In this document: positions 36,491 to 45,556 of the stretch, one piece after another | How positions within the stretch are numbered: the stretch's first letter is position 1 | Layout: every line of letters starts with the position of its first letter | NCBI RefSeq assembly: GCF_000429845.1 | Contig: NZ_AUCQ01000007.1 | Location: 62,001-126,000 of the forward strand | Length of the DNA: 64,000 bases | Direction: 5' to 3' | DNA from: Comamonas composti DSM 21721 | GTDB lineage: Bacteria > Pseudomonadota > Gammaproteobacteria > Burkholderiales > Burkholderiaceae_C | Program-made: the position numbers and the translations under genes | The notes under the pieces: generated by a model | Databases searched by the model: none | What the model saw: only the letters and a program-made list of their open reading frames with translations | What the model was told of the DNA's origin: nothing

Positions 36491-38875
36491 GTGAAGCCCT
36501 TCCACCTTCTGGCCGTGAGCGCGGCCTGCGCCGCCCTGGTCGCCGCCTGCGGCGGCAGCGACTCCCCGTCGACCACCCCCACGACCCCCACCGAGCCTCC
36601 GCAGGTCAAGCTCAGCGCACTCTCCAGCCAGCCCCAGTACGTGTCCGGCGGCGATGTGCTGGTGGCCGTGGATGCGCCAGAAAAAGACCAGGCCCAGCTG
36701 TCCTTCTGGCTCAACGGCAGCCAGACCACGCCCGAGCGCGCGAGCGCCACCGCCACGCGCATGCAGGCCCTGGTCAAGGGCCTCAAGCTCGGCGACAACC
36801 AGCTCGAAGTGCGCCATGCAAGCCACGGTAAGCTGGCCGAGCTCAAGCTCACCAACCACCCCATCACCGGCCCGATGTTCTCGGGCCCGCAGCAGGAGCC
36901 CTTTCTGTGCTCGGTGGTCAGCGATCTTGGCAAGGAGCCTCTGGTCGATACCCAGGACAGCAAATACTTTGCGGTCAAGAGCGACGGCAATGTGGTGGGC
37001 TACAGCAAGAACTGCTCCATCGACTCCTACGTGGAGTATTACTACCTGCCCGCGGGCAAGAAGAGCCATGGCGACTACAAGCCCATGCCCAGCGACGGCT
37101 CGCGCCCGGCCGACATGGGCACGACCACGCTGACTGACGGCCGCACCGTGGACTTCATCGTGCGCTGGGAGCGCGGCACCATCAACCGCTTCATCTACCA
37201 GTACGTGATGCTGGCCCCCATGGGCGAGAACCCGGCCAAGCCCGACACCAGCCTCTGGAACGGCCGCCTGGTCTATCACTTCCAGGGCGGCGTGGGCTTT
37301 GGCCATTACCAGGGCGGTCCCGACAAGCGCGCCGGCCTGGTCGATGCGCTGGCAAAGGGCTATGCGGTGGCCTACTCCACAGGCAACCGCACGGGCGAGC
37401 ACTACAACCTGGTGCTGGGCGGCGAGACCGCGATGATGACCAAGGAGGGCTTCATCAAGCGCTATGGCGTGCCCAGCTATACCGTGGGCCTCGGAGCTTC
37501 CGGTGGCGCCATACAGCAGTACGTCTACCCGCAGAATCACCCCGGCCTGCTGGATGCCGCCGTGGCCGTGCAGCCCTATCCCGACATGGTCGGCCAGATC
37601 CCCCATGTGGGCGACTGCGAGCTGCTCGAGTACTACATGGACGTGACCGACGCAGCCAGCGGCAAGTGGCAGACCACAAAGAACCGCACCTGGCTCGTGG
37701 GCATGAATGCCGAGGACAGCGTGGTCAACCCCTTCCTGGGCCTTCAGCCCTACCTGCCCGATGTGAAGATGGCTCCGGGCTCGACCGAATGCCGCAACGC
37801 CTGGATGGGGCTCACGGCCGGCGCCATGAATCCCAAGTTCGATGCCGACGGCATCCTCGCCAAGGCCAGCGCCGGCGGGCGCATGGACATCAGCCGCTTC
37901 AGCTTCTCCGGCTTCAGCCACTTCGACGATGTGCTCAACGTCTATGGCCTGGGCGCCGACGGCTATCCACGCTCGACCTGGGACAACGTGGGCGTGCAAT
38001 ACGGCCTGCAAGCCATGAAGGACGGCAAGATCAGCCCCGTCGAGTTCCTGGACCTGAACCTGAAGATAGGCGGCTGGAAGCAGCCCGGCGAGATGGTGAG
38101 CGAAGGCTTCCCCTATAACGGCACGGGCAGCGCCGAGCAGCAAAAGGCCGCCACCGTTGCCGGCTACTTCGACCCCTGGGGCATGCGCAACATGAACCGC
38201 TGGAACCCGGCCGACCCCGAGAAACCAGCCCCTCGCTCCAGAGGAGATGTGGATGCCATCAAGGCCATGTACCAGTCCGGTCTGGTCTTCCATGGCAAGA
38301 CCGACATACCGACCATTGACTGGCACCCCTACCTGGAACACCGCCTGGACATGCACAACGCCCACCAGTCGTTTGCGGTGCGCAAGCGCATCCGTGCGGC
38401 CATGGGCAGCTCGGACCACCAGGCGATCTGGTTCACCCAGACCCCGGCCACCAAGGGCAACGACTTCGACCAGGTGCCCATGGCCCTGGAGGTCGTGGAC
38501 GAATGGATGGGCCAGATCCGCGCCAACCCCGGTCGCAGCGTGGCCGAAAACCGCCCCGCACGCGCCGTGGACAGCTGCTTTGACACGGCGGGCAAGCCCA
38601 TAGCCTCGGGGGCCTCGGTCTGGGACGGGATACTGGACAGCAAGCCCAAGGGCGCCTGCACCACGCAGTTCCCGATGTACGGCACTTCCCGCATCGTTGC
38701 CGGTGCACCCATCGAAGGCGGCATCTTCAAATGCGCGCTCAAGAGCGTGGACCAGGCTGTAAGCGACGGCACCTATGGCAGCTGGACGCCCAATGCCACC
38801 CAGGTCCAGGCGCTCAAGAGCATCTTCCCGGAGGGTGTGTGCGACTACAGCAAGCCTGACCAGGGCAAGCCGTGA
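36491..38875 (+). CDS. DUF6351-like lipoprotein, hydrolase-type paralogue C
   Basis: The 794-residue protein starts at a GTG (36491) with AGAGGAG upstream; lipobox LVAAC gives Cys20, followed by a Ser/Thr/Pro linker. A sandwich region (about 35-115) resembles that of paralogue A. The elbow motif is LGASGGAIQQ, with DNVGVQYGLQAM, LDMHNAHQSF and IFPEGVCDYSKPD. It follows the response regulator on the same strand and is closed by a strong terminator. It is the longest of the three. Confidence 0.75.
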   Translation: MKPFHLLAVSAACAALVAACGGSDSPSTTPTTPTEPPQVKLSALSSQPQYVSGGDVLVAVDAPEKDQAQLSFWLNGSQTTPERASATATRMQALVKGLKLGDNQLEVRHASHGKLAELKLTNHPITGPMFSGPQQEPFLCSVVSDLGKEPLVDTQDSKYFAVKSDGNVVGYSKNCSIDSYVEYYYLPAGKKSHGDYKPMPSDGSRPADMGTTTLTDGRTVDFIVRWERGTINRFIYQYVMLAPMGENPAKPDTSLWNGRLVYHFQGGVGFGHYQGGPDKRAGLVDALAKGYAVAYSTGNRTGEHYNLVLGGETAMMTKEGFIKRYGVPSYTVGLGASGGAIQQYVYPQNHPGLLDAAVAVQPYPDMVGQIPHVGDCELLEYYMDVTDAASGKWQTTKNRTWLVGMNAEDSVVNPFLGLQPYLPDVKMAPGSTECRNAWMGLTAGAMNPKFDADGILAKASAGGRMDISRFSFSGFSHFDDVLNVYGLGADGYPRSTWDNVGVQYGLQAMKDGKISPVEFLDLNLKIGGWKQPGEMVSEGFPYNGTGSAEQQKAATVAGYFDPWGMRNMNRWNPADPEKPAPRSRGDVDAIKAMYQSGLVFHGKTDIPTIDWHPYLEHRLDMHNAHQSFAVRKRIRAAMGSSDHQAIWFTQTPATKGNDFDQVPMALEVVDEWMGQIRANPGRSVAENRPARAVDSCFDTAGKPIASGASVWDGILDSKPKGACTTQFPMYGTSRIVAGAPIEGGIFKCALKSVDQAVSDGTYGSWTPNATQVQALKSIFPEGVCDYSKPDQGKP

Positions 38876-38926
38876 CGCGAACTGACTGAAGTCTTTGCGG
38901 GCTGAAGTCTTTTCGGGTTGACTGGG

Positions 38927-38957
38927 CGCCGCCTCCGAAACCGGGGGCGGCGTTTTT
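38927..38957. terminator. bidirectional terminator between paralogue C and the binding protein
   Basis: CGCCGCC/GGCGGCG stem continued by TCCG/CCGG-type pairs, with five T residues on the plus strand. The genes are convergent here. Confidence 0.8.
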
Positions 38958-38979
38958 CATGCGCCCAGCCAAGAGCGCT

Positions 38980-40251
38980 TCAAGGCCTGTGCATACGGCA
39001 CATGGTCGGCAGCTGAGCCTGCTCTGCGCCGATCTCCTTGATGACCTGAAAGCCATAACCCGAGCCTTCGACATCGAAGGCCACGCCCGCACTGCCCTTG
39101 CGCTGCATCATGCCCACGACCAGGGGCTGCTGAAACTGGTGGTCCTCGGCGCGCATATGGCCGGCGCGGCCCGCGAGCTCGACGCGCGCCGTCTCCAGGG
39201 CACGCGCCACGGCCAGGGTGTCGGTGCTGCCAGCTTTCTCCATGGACTGGGCCAGGGCCTCGATCATGAGCTGCATGCGCATATGCACATAGTCATCCTC
39301 GGGCCTGGGAAAGCGCTGCCTGAAGGCCTTGTAGAACTGCGCGCTTTCGGGCGTGGCCACATTGGGCAGCCAGTCGGCCACGGCCAGCACCTTGCCCACG
39401 CCGGCTTCGCCCATGGCTGCGGGCGCGCCCAGGGCGTTGCCATAGAAGGTGTAGAAGCGCCCTTCGAACCCGGCCTCGCGTGCGGCCTTGACCAGCAGCA
39501 TCAGATCGTTGCCCCAGTTGCCCGTGACCACGGCCTGGGCGCCGCTGCGCTTGATCTTGGCCGCATACGGGGCAAAGTCCTTGATGCGCCCCACGGGATG
39601 CAGCTCATAGCCCACGACCAGCACATCGGGCCTGAGCCGGCCCAGCTGGTTTCTGGCCTCGCGCAGCACGGCCTGGCCAAAACTGTAGTCCTGACCTATC
39701 AGGTAGGCGCTGCCTATGTCCGCATCTTCCCTGAGCACCTGCATCAGGGCCGTCATGCGCATGTCGGCATGGGCATCGAAGCGGAAATGCCAGAAGCTGC
39801 ACTTCTCGTTGGTCAGCGCGGGGTCCACGGCCGAGTAATTGAGGTAGAGCACGCGGCGCGCGGGATCGCGCTCGTTGTGCTTTTGGATGGCGTCGATGAG
39901 TGCCGCTGCCACGGCCGAGGAGTTGCCCTGCAGCACCACGCGCACGCCGTTGTCTATGGCCGCGCGCAGGGCCGACAAGGCCTCCTCGTTCTGGCCCTTG
40001 CTGTCATAGCGTTCCAGCACCAGCGGATGCGAGGCACCCGCTGCCAGACGCACGCCGCCGCGCGCGTTCACGCGCTCCGTGGCCCACAGCAGGTTGCGAT
40101 ACACGGGCTCGCCGGTGTTCGCAAACGGGCCCGACAGGCTCTCGATCAGGCCCAGCTTGATGGGGCTGCGATTCAGCGCCCATGCGGGCAAGGCGCCTGC
40201 ACATAGCGTCGTGACGCCACTTTTCAAGATGCGGCGGCGCAATTTATTCAT
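38980..40251 (-). CDS. ABC-type branched-chain amino-acid-like substrate-binding protein
   Basis: The 423-residue protein begins with an RRRILKSG twin-arginine-like signal and AWAL cleavage region, then a type 1 periplasmic-binding fold (IKLGLIESLSGPFANTGEP; AYLIGQDYSFGQAV). AGAGGA precedes the ATG. No ABC permease or ATPase is next to it. In Comamonadaceae such proteins bind amino acids, aromatic acids or degradation products; a product of the nearby lipoprotein hydrolases is a possible ligand, but only by context. Confidence 0.88.
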   Translation of the reverse strand: MNKLRRRILKSGVTTLCAGALPAWALNRSPIKLGLIESLSGPFANTGEPVYRNLLWATERVNARGGVRLAAGASHPLVLERYDSKGQNEEALSALRAAIDNGVRVVLQGNSSAVAAALIDAIQKHNERDPARRVLYLNYSAVDPALTNEKCSFWHFRFDAHADMRMTALMQVLREDADIGSAYLIGQDYSFGQAVLREARNQLGRLRPDVLVVGYELHPVGRIKDFAPYAAKIKRSGAQAVVTGNWGNDLMLLVKAAREAGFEGRFYTFYGNALGAPAAMGEAGVGKVLAVADWLPNVATPESAQFYKAFRQRFPRPEDDYVHMRMQLMIEALAQSMEKAGSTDTLAVARALETARVELAGRAGHMRAEDHQFQQPLVVGMMQRKGSAGVAFDVEGSGYGFQVIKEIGAEQAQLPTMCRMHRP

Positions 40252-40344
40252 CACAAAATTCCTCTTGAAAAGCAGCTTGCGCCGCCTATCTGTAAAGCAT
40301 GCGGCAACAGCCAAAGCCGCGCAGTTTATAGGAGCTGACTCACC

Positions 40345-40722
40345 ATGATTTTCACGCCCGTTCTTCGCCGCAACGCTTTCACCCCTCGCGCCGCCGACCT
40401 TTCCCTGCAGCGCTTTCTGCAAGACACCCTGGGCCACACTGCAGCACCCGCGAATGTCCAGGTGCAGCGCGACGAAAAGGCCACCACCTTGCAAACCGAC
40501 CTTCCGGGCCTGGCCCGCGAGCAATTGCAGATCAGCATAGAAGGCAGCGTGGTGCGCGTGAGCAGCGTCGAAGATGCTGCGCGCCAGGTGCAGCGCGCCT
40601 GGGAGCTCGACCACGAAATCGATGCCGCCCAGAGCCGCGCCAAGCTCGAACACGGCGTGCTGACCCTGACGCTGGCACGCAAGGCCCCCGAGAGCAAGGC
40701 CACGACCCTGGTCGTTGAGTAA
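40345..40722 (+). CDS. Hsp20/alpha-crystallin small heat-shock protein
   Basis: The 125-residue protein has the alpha-crystallin core (about 40-125) with LQTDLPGLAREQLQISIEG and the closing LEHGVLTLTLARK strand. It lacks an obvious C-terminal I-x-I tail, though TLVVE ends similarly. Such proteins hold unfolded proteins under stress. It is divergent from the binding-protein gene and convergent with tsaD. Confidence 0.9.
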   Translation: MIFTPVLRRNAFTPRAADLSLQRFLQDTLGHTAAPANVQVQRDEKATTLQTDLPGLAREQLQISIEGSVVRVSSVEDAARQVQRAWELDHEIDAAQSRAKLEHGVLTLTLARKAPESKATTLVVE

Positions 40723-40753
40723 GCCCGGACCTCGCCGCTAGCCCTTCAAAACA

Positions 40754-40833
40754 ATAGCTGCCAGCGCTTGCCCCCAGGAGATTTCAGGTCAAAACCTATC
40801 TGGAATCACCATAGGACAAGCGCTGGCAGCTAT
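40754..40833. repeat. complete REP-like palindrome, likely bidirectional terminator
   Basis: ATAGCTGCCAGCGCTTG (40754-40770) is repeated exactly inverted at 40817-40833. The 46-base interior is itself palindromic (CCAG/CTGG, AGGT/ACCT). It lies between the convergent hsp20 and tsaD genes, with a T-run after the right arm. It is the best-formed member of the repeat seen across the window. Confidence 0.8.
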
Positions 40834-40839
40834 GCTTTT

Positions 40840-41880
40840 TCAGGCCAGTGAATCCAGGGGCCAGCGCGGCTTGACGTCGAAGGCATAGCTCTTTTGCGCG
40901 GCCTCGCGCCCGGCCTGCAGGCGCATGGCCGCAGCCATGGCAATCATGGCGCCGTTGTCGGTGCACAGATGCAGCTCGGGGTAATGCACGCGGATCTGGC
41001 GCCTGGCACAGGCCGCATCCAGCTGCTCACGCAGCATCTTGTTGGCCCCCACGCCGCCGGCCACGACCACGCGCTTCATGCCCGTCTGCTTCAAGGCAGC
41101 CAGGGTCTTCTTGACCAGCACCTCGACGATGGCCGCCTGGGTGCTGGCCGCAAGATCGGCCTTGCGCGCATCGAGCTCATCACCGAGTTTTTTCGCCTGG
41201 GTGAGCACTGCCGTCTTGAGCCCGGCAAAGGAAAAATCCAGGTCCCCGGAATGCAGCAGCGGCCGGGGCAACTTGAAGGCCTGCTCATCCCCGCCTTGCG
41301 CCAGGCGCGCCAGCTCTGGCCCGCCCGGATAAGGCAGGCCCAGCAGCTTGGCCGATTTGTCGAAGGCCTCGCCAGCCGCATCGTCTATGGTCTCGCCCAA
41401 AATGGCATAGCGGCCCACGCCGTCCACACGCATGAGCTGGGTGTGGCCGCCCGAGACCAGCAAGGCCACGAACGGGAACTCGGGTGGATCGGCACTCAGA
41501 AACGGCGACAGCAAATGGCCTTCGAGGTGGTGTATGCCCAGCACGGGCTTGTCCAGCGCTGCCGCCATGGCGCAGGCCGCGCCCGCGCCCACGAGCAGGG
41601 CGCCCGCCAGGCCCGGGCCGCGCGTGAACGCAACCACATCAACCTCGTCGAGCGCACAGCCCGCATCATCGAGCACGCGCTGGGTCAGGGGCAGCACGCG
41701 GCGGATGTGGTCACGGCTCGCAAGCTCGGGCACCACACCGCCATAGGCACGGTGCATCTCGATCTGGCTGTGCAAGGCATGGGACAGCAGCTGGGGCAGG
41801 CCCGCGCCCTCGGGCGTGCGCACCAGGGCCACGCCGGTTTCATCGCAGGAGGACTCTATGCCCAAAATTAGCAGACTCAT
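40840..41880 (-). CDS. tsaD: tRNA threonylcarbamoyladenosine synthase TsaD
   Basis: TsaD transfers threonylcarbamoyl to A37 of ANN-decoding tRNAs. The 346-residue ASKHA protein has [15 protein letters not shown] at the start, the metal histidines in [17 protein letters not shown], and GVGANKMLR near the C terminus. Length is normal. It is convergent with hsp20. Confidence 0.97.
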   Translation of the reverse strand: MSLLILGIESSCDETGVALVRTPEGAGLPQLLSHALHSQIEMHRAYGGVVPELASRDHIRRVLPLTQRVLDDAGCALDEVDVVAFTRGPGLAGALLVGAGAACAMAAALDKPVLGIHHLEGHLLSPFLSADPPEFPFVALLVSGGHTQLMRVDGVGRYAILGETIDDAAGEAFDKSAKLLGLPYPGGPELARLAQGGDEQAFKLPRPLLHSGDLDFSFAGLKTAVLTQAKKLGDELDARKADLAASTQAAIVEVLVKKTLAALKQTGMKRVVVAGGVGANKMLREQLDAACARRQIRVHYPELHLCTDNGAMIAMAAAMRLQAGREAAQKSYAFDVKPRWPLDSLA

Positions 41881-41953
41881 GGGCGCAAGTGTAGGGTCTG
41901 CGCACGGGGCCTGCGGCCCGCATGCCGCAATGGCCCCGCCTCCACCTTAACCT

Positions 41954-42406
41954 CTACACATGCACGGGCGGGGCCCCGCTGATGTAGTGCTCCAGCTGCT
42001 GGATGGTGAACTGCTGGGCCGAGATGATCTCCTTGACGATGTCACCGATGGAGATCATGCCCAGCAGTTGGCGATGGGCATTGAGCACAGGCAGATGGCG
42101 TATGCGCAGCGAAGTCATGAGCGACATGCACTCCTCGCTGCTTTGCTCGGGCGAGACGCAGTGCACCTTGCGCGTCATGACCTCGCCCACCGTGGTCGCG
42201 GCCGAACTACGGCCCTGCAAGGCAATCTTTCGCGCATAGTCACGCTCGGTGATGATGCCTGCGATATGCGCATCATCCAGCACCAGCAGCGCGCCCACGC
42301 CCTTTTCAGCCATGCGCTGCAAGGCCAGCAGCATGGTGTCCGAAGCAGCTACGCTGTAGATGGAATTGCTGCCCTTGGCCTTGAGGATGTCTGCCACTGT
42401 ACTCAT
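41954..42406 (-). CDS. CBS-pair domain protein
   Basis: The 150-residue protein is two CBS repeats (about 18-72 and 80-130; IAGIITERDYARKI, VLNAHRQLLGMISIGDIVKE) with little else. Free CBS-pair proteins bind adenosine nucleotides and often act as energy sensors. The C-terminal tail ISGAPPVHV is short. No partner is next to it. Confidence 0.92.
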   Translation of the reverse strand: MSTVADILKAKGSNSIYSVAASDTMLLALQRMAEKGVGALLVLDDAHIAGIITERDYARKIALQGRSSAATTVGEVMTRKVHCVSPEQSSEECMSLMTSLRIRHLPVLNAHRQLLGMISIGDIVKEIISAQQFTIQQLEHYISGAPPVHV

Positions 42407-42539
42407 GCTCGCTCTCCTTGGATGTCAGCGCTCGATGCGCGCCTGCCATCCAGTGTCGCGGGCATGGGAGGCGATTGCAATCTCAACCCCACCGGGATCA
42501 ACCCTGTTGCGCCCGCCAAAGCCGGGCCCAAGACACGGT

Positions 42540-43205
42540 CTAGCGCTTGCCCAGCAAACCCGTCCCCAGCTTGATCAAATCTCCCATGTCCAGCTTGCCG
42601 TCACCGTTCTGATCGAGCAGGCTGCCCAGCAAGCCGCCGGCGGCACCGCCCTTGGCCTGGATCTGACTACTCTCTTTGCCCAGGGTCTGCCCGAGGTCGC
42701 TGGCACTCATGCCACCGGCCTGCACGCGCTGGGCCAGAAAGGACATCACGATGGGTGCGAGCAAGGTCAGCAACTGACCGGCATTGCCGCCCAGCCCCGT
42801 GGCCTGGCCCAGTTGGGACTCTGCCTTTTGGCGCCCGGCACCGAACACCTGACCCAGGATGGCGCCTGCATCGCTGCCCTGGCCTGCAGCCCCACCGCCC
42901 AGCACCGAACCCAGAATCGACCCCAGGCCGCCCGCCGAGGCAGCACCGCCATTGCCCAGCAGGCCGCCGAGCAAGCCGCCCAGATCCATGCCGCCGCCAC
43001 CGCCTTTCAAGGCCCCGAGCAGATCGGCAGCGCCCTGCGGCTGGGATGCGTTCTGCCCCAAGGCACCAAACAGCATGGGCAAGGCCAGGCCCACAGCCTG
43101 CTCGGTCTGCACGCTGTCAACGCCGAGTTGCTGTGCCAGGCCTTGCATGGGAGCGCCCTGCAACTGGCCCATGAGCTCGTCGGTCAGGGATGAAGAATCG
43201 ACCAT
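42540..43205 (-). CDS. DUF937 protein with EF-hand-like C terminus
   Basis: The 221-residue protein from the ATG at 43205 is rich in Gly, Leu and Gln. It contains the DUF937/YidB-like fold (VGLALPMLFGALGQNA, LLTLLAPIVMSFLAQRVQAGG) and a Gly-rich middle. A DQNGDGKLDMGDLIK loop near the end fits the EF-hand calcium pattern. The frame continues upstream without a ribosome site. Function is unknown. Confidence 0.85.
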   Translation of the reverse strand: MVDSSSLTDELMGQLQGAPMQGLAQQLGVDSVQTEQAVGLALPMLFGALGQNASQPQGAADLLGALKGGGGGMDLGGLLGGLLGNGGAASAGGLGSILGSVLGGGAAGQGSDAGAILGQVFGAGRQKAESQLGQATGLGGNAGQLLTLLAPIVMSFLAQRVQAGGMSASDLGQTLGKESSQIQAKGGAAGGLLGSLLDQNGDGKLDMGDLIKLGTGLLGKR

Positions 43206-43537
43206 GAAATTTCTCCTCAGAAAAAGCTGCTGCCAAGCAACGTGGCTTGTATATGTAAAAACAGTTACCGAACCAGCGATCTTAGAGCTTGCCGGTGACG
43301 TCCTGCCGATCTCTGTTGCGACCTCAAGACGCACCGGGTGATCAAGCCGGGCTGGCGCAGGCTTTCACCTGCAGCCCGCCTCCTCTTGCCAAGACGGTGA
43401 TCTTGACCTGCCAGCGCCCTTGTGTGTGGGAAGCCCCATTTCCGAAAGTGAGGATGCGGCCCGCATCTTCATATAACAAATAGTTATCAAACACGTGAAA
43501 GAATACGCTTCCCACCCTGAGCCTCAGACCCTGAACC
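43206..43537. other. intergenic region between DUF937 and ybiB
   Basis: About 330 bases hold divergent promoter regions. An AT-rich palindrome ATAAC-AAATA-GTTAT stands near 43476. A 67-residue frame on the minus strand is not supported by a ribosome site or family match, so I see no gene here. Confidence 0.5.
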
Positions 43538-44557
43538 ATGGGCATTTCACATTATTTAAAAGACATTGGCCGTGGCACCAAGGGTGCACGCCCGCTCAGC
43601 CGCGAGCACGCAGCCGATCTCTGGAGACAGTTGCTCGATGGCCGTGTGAGCGAGCTCGAAGTCGGCGCCTTTTGCGTGGCCATGCGCATCAAGGGCGAAA
43701 CCGCCGAAGAGATGGCCGGCTTTCTGGATGCCACCGAGCAATCCCTGCCCGCCTGGCCCGGGGGCCGGCTGCCCGCCGTGATACTTCCCAGCTATAACGG
43801 TGCGCGCAAGCTGCCCAACCTCACTGCGCTGCTGGCCGCCCTGCTCGCACGCCAGGGCCTACCCGTTCTGGTGCATGGCAGTGCGAGCGAGGACTTGCGC
43901 ATCGACACCCAGGCGATATGGCGCGAGCTGCAGTGGCCTGTGCTCACGCAGCCAGGGCCCCTGGTCCCGGGCCAGGCCTGCTGGATACCGACCCAGGCCT
44001 TTGCCCCGGGTCTGGAAAAGCTGCTGCAGGTCCGCCGCCAGATAGGGCTGCGCAATCCCGCGCACAGCCTGGTCAAGCTGCTGGACCCTCTGGCAGGCGG
44101 GCAGCGGGACACCCCGGCCAGCCTCGTCGTGAGCAGCTACACCCATCCCGAATATGCACAGTCCATGGCCGCCACACTGGCGCTGCGCCAAAGCTCGGGC
44201 CTCTTGCTGCGTGGCACCGAAGGCGAAGCCGTTGCCGATCTGCGTCGCCAGCCGGCCATGCAGGTCTGGCTGAACGGCGAGTGCGGCTTTGCCCAGGAGT
44301 CCACGCCAAGCCACGGCCAGACGACACCGCCCCTGCCCGCAGGCCTGGACGCAGCCAGCACGGCCGAATACATACAGGCCATGCTGGCCGGGCGCATTCC
44401 CGTGCCCGATTCGATCACCCGCCAGGTGAGCTTCATCTCGGTGCTGCACCAGGCCATGGATCAGCGTCCAGCCAAGGCACTCCAGGCCCTGGCTCAAAAC
44501 TTGCTGCAAATTTCGATGCAGGACCTTCCACAGAACCCGGAAAAATCCCATGTCTGA
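43538..44557 (+). CDS. ybiB: DNA-binding protein YbiB (TrpD2-type)
   Basis: The 339-residue protein has the glycosyltransferase family 3 fold of anthranilate phosphoribosyltransferase (TrpD) but belongs to the YbiB branch, which binds nucleic acid rather than acting as an enzyme and is linked in E. coli to the SOS response. The helical N-terminal domain (about 1-75) includes FCVAMRIKGETAEEMAGFLDA. It overlaps cobA by eight bases, so the two are co-translated. Confidence 0.9.
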   Translation: MGISHYLKDIGRGTKGARPLSREHAADLWRQLLDGRVSELEVGAFCVAMRIKGETAEEMAGFLDATEQSLPAWPGGRLPAVILPSYNGARKLPNLTALLAALLARQGLPVLVHGSASEDLRIDTQAIWRELQWPVLTQPGPLVPGQACWIPTQAFAPGLEKLLQVRRQIGLRNPAHSLVKLLDPLAGGQRDTPASLVVSSYTHPEYAQSMAATLALRQSSGLLLRGTEGEAVADLRRQPAMQVWLNGECGFAQESTPSHGQTTPPLPAGLDAASTAEYIQAMLAGRIPVPDSITRQVSFISVLHQAMDQRPAKALQALAQNLLQISMQDLPQNPEKSHV

Positions 44558-45368
44558 AACCAGCGCACCTCAAGCAGGCACACCCCACCCCGTCCGCCAG
44601 GGCCGCTGCACGCTGGTCGGCGCCGGCCCCGGCGATCCCGAGCTGCTCACGCTCAAGGCCGTCAAGGCCATCGAGGCCGCAAGCCTGCTGCTCGTGGACG
44701 ACCTCGTCAACGACGCCGTGCTCGCCCATGCAAGTTCCAGTGCGCGCATCGTCCATGTGGGCAAGCGCGGTGGTTGCAAGAGCACACCCCAGGCGTTCAT
44801 CGAAAAGCTCATGCTGCAAGCCGTTCATGAGGGAGAAAACGTGGTGCGCCTCAAGGGCGGCGACCCCTTCATCTTCGGACGCGGCGGCGAGGAGGTCGAG
44901 CATCTGCGCGCAGCCGGTGTAGAAGTCGAGGTTGTGAACGGCATCACGGCTGGTCTGGCCGGCCTGACCAGCCTCGGAGCACCGCTCACCCACAGGGACC
45001 GCGCCCATGGCGTGGTCTTCATCACCGGCCATGCCAAGCCCGGCGATGCGGGCACCGACTGGCGCCAGCTGGCAGCCACGGCACGCGATGCACGCCTGAC
45101 CCTGGTGATCTACATGGGTGTGAGCAGCAGCCAGCACATCTCCCACGAGTTGCTGCACGGCCTGCCATCGGCTACGCCGGTGGCCGTCATAGAAAACGCC
45201 AGCCTGCCCCAGCAGCGCCACGCCTTGACCACACTGGGCGCCCTGCCCCTGTGCCTGGCCGAAACCGGCCTGTCCAGCCCCAGCGTCATCGTCGTGGGTG
45301 ATGTGGTGCAAGGCATTGCTGCCTGGGAGACTGACTATCCCCTGGGCCGCTTGGTGGCCACCTCCTGA
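44550..45368 (+). CDS. cobA: uroporphyrinogen-III C-methyltransferase
   Basis: CobA adds two methyl groups to uroporphyrinogen III to give precorrin-2, on the way to sirohaem or cobalamin. The 272-residue protein has the family blocks LVGAGPGDPELLTLKA, LKGGDPFIFGRGGEE and VVNGITAGLAG. The dehydrogenase/ferrochelatase part of CysG is absent. In this family ybiB-cobA often follow nitrate-assimilation genes, whose sirohaem enzyme would need this step; those genes are not visible here. Confidence 0.96.
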   Translation: MSETSAPQAGTPHPVRQGRCTLVGAGPGDPELLTLKAVKAIEAASLLLVDDLVNDAVLAHASSSARIVHVGKRGGCKSTPQAFIEKLMLQAVHEGENVVRLKGGDPFIFGRGGEEVEHLRAAGVEVEVVNGITAGLAGLTSLGAPLTHRDRAHGVVFITGHAKPGDAGTDWRQLAATARDARLTLVIYMGVSSSQHISHELLHGLPSATPVAVIENASLPQQRHALTTLGALPLCLAETGLSSPSVIVVGDVVQGIAAWETDYPLGRLVATS

Positions 45369-45556
45369 AAGGGGGCGACAGCGAAGCCCAGACAGCACCC
45401 CTGGCTTGCTGTCTCTGGCCTTGCCAGCGCCCAGGCCGGCCAGCTCAGGGGGCGAAAGCGCAAGAGCTCGAACAGGATCTGACAAATCTCCACAACGCTT
45501 GAAGCACAAGCCTCATATAAACTCGCGCCCACCAGAAAACGACGCAAGCAATCCAC

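Noticed and set aside
43342..43545. 67-residue minus-strand frame before ybiB
   Set aside because: No ribosome site or family match, and it overlaps the ybiB start; probably chance.
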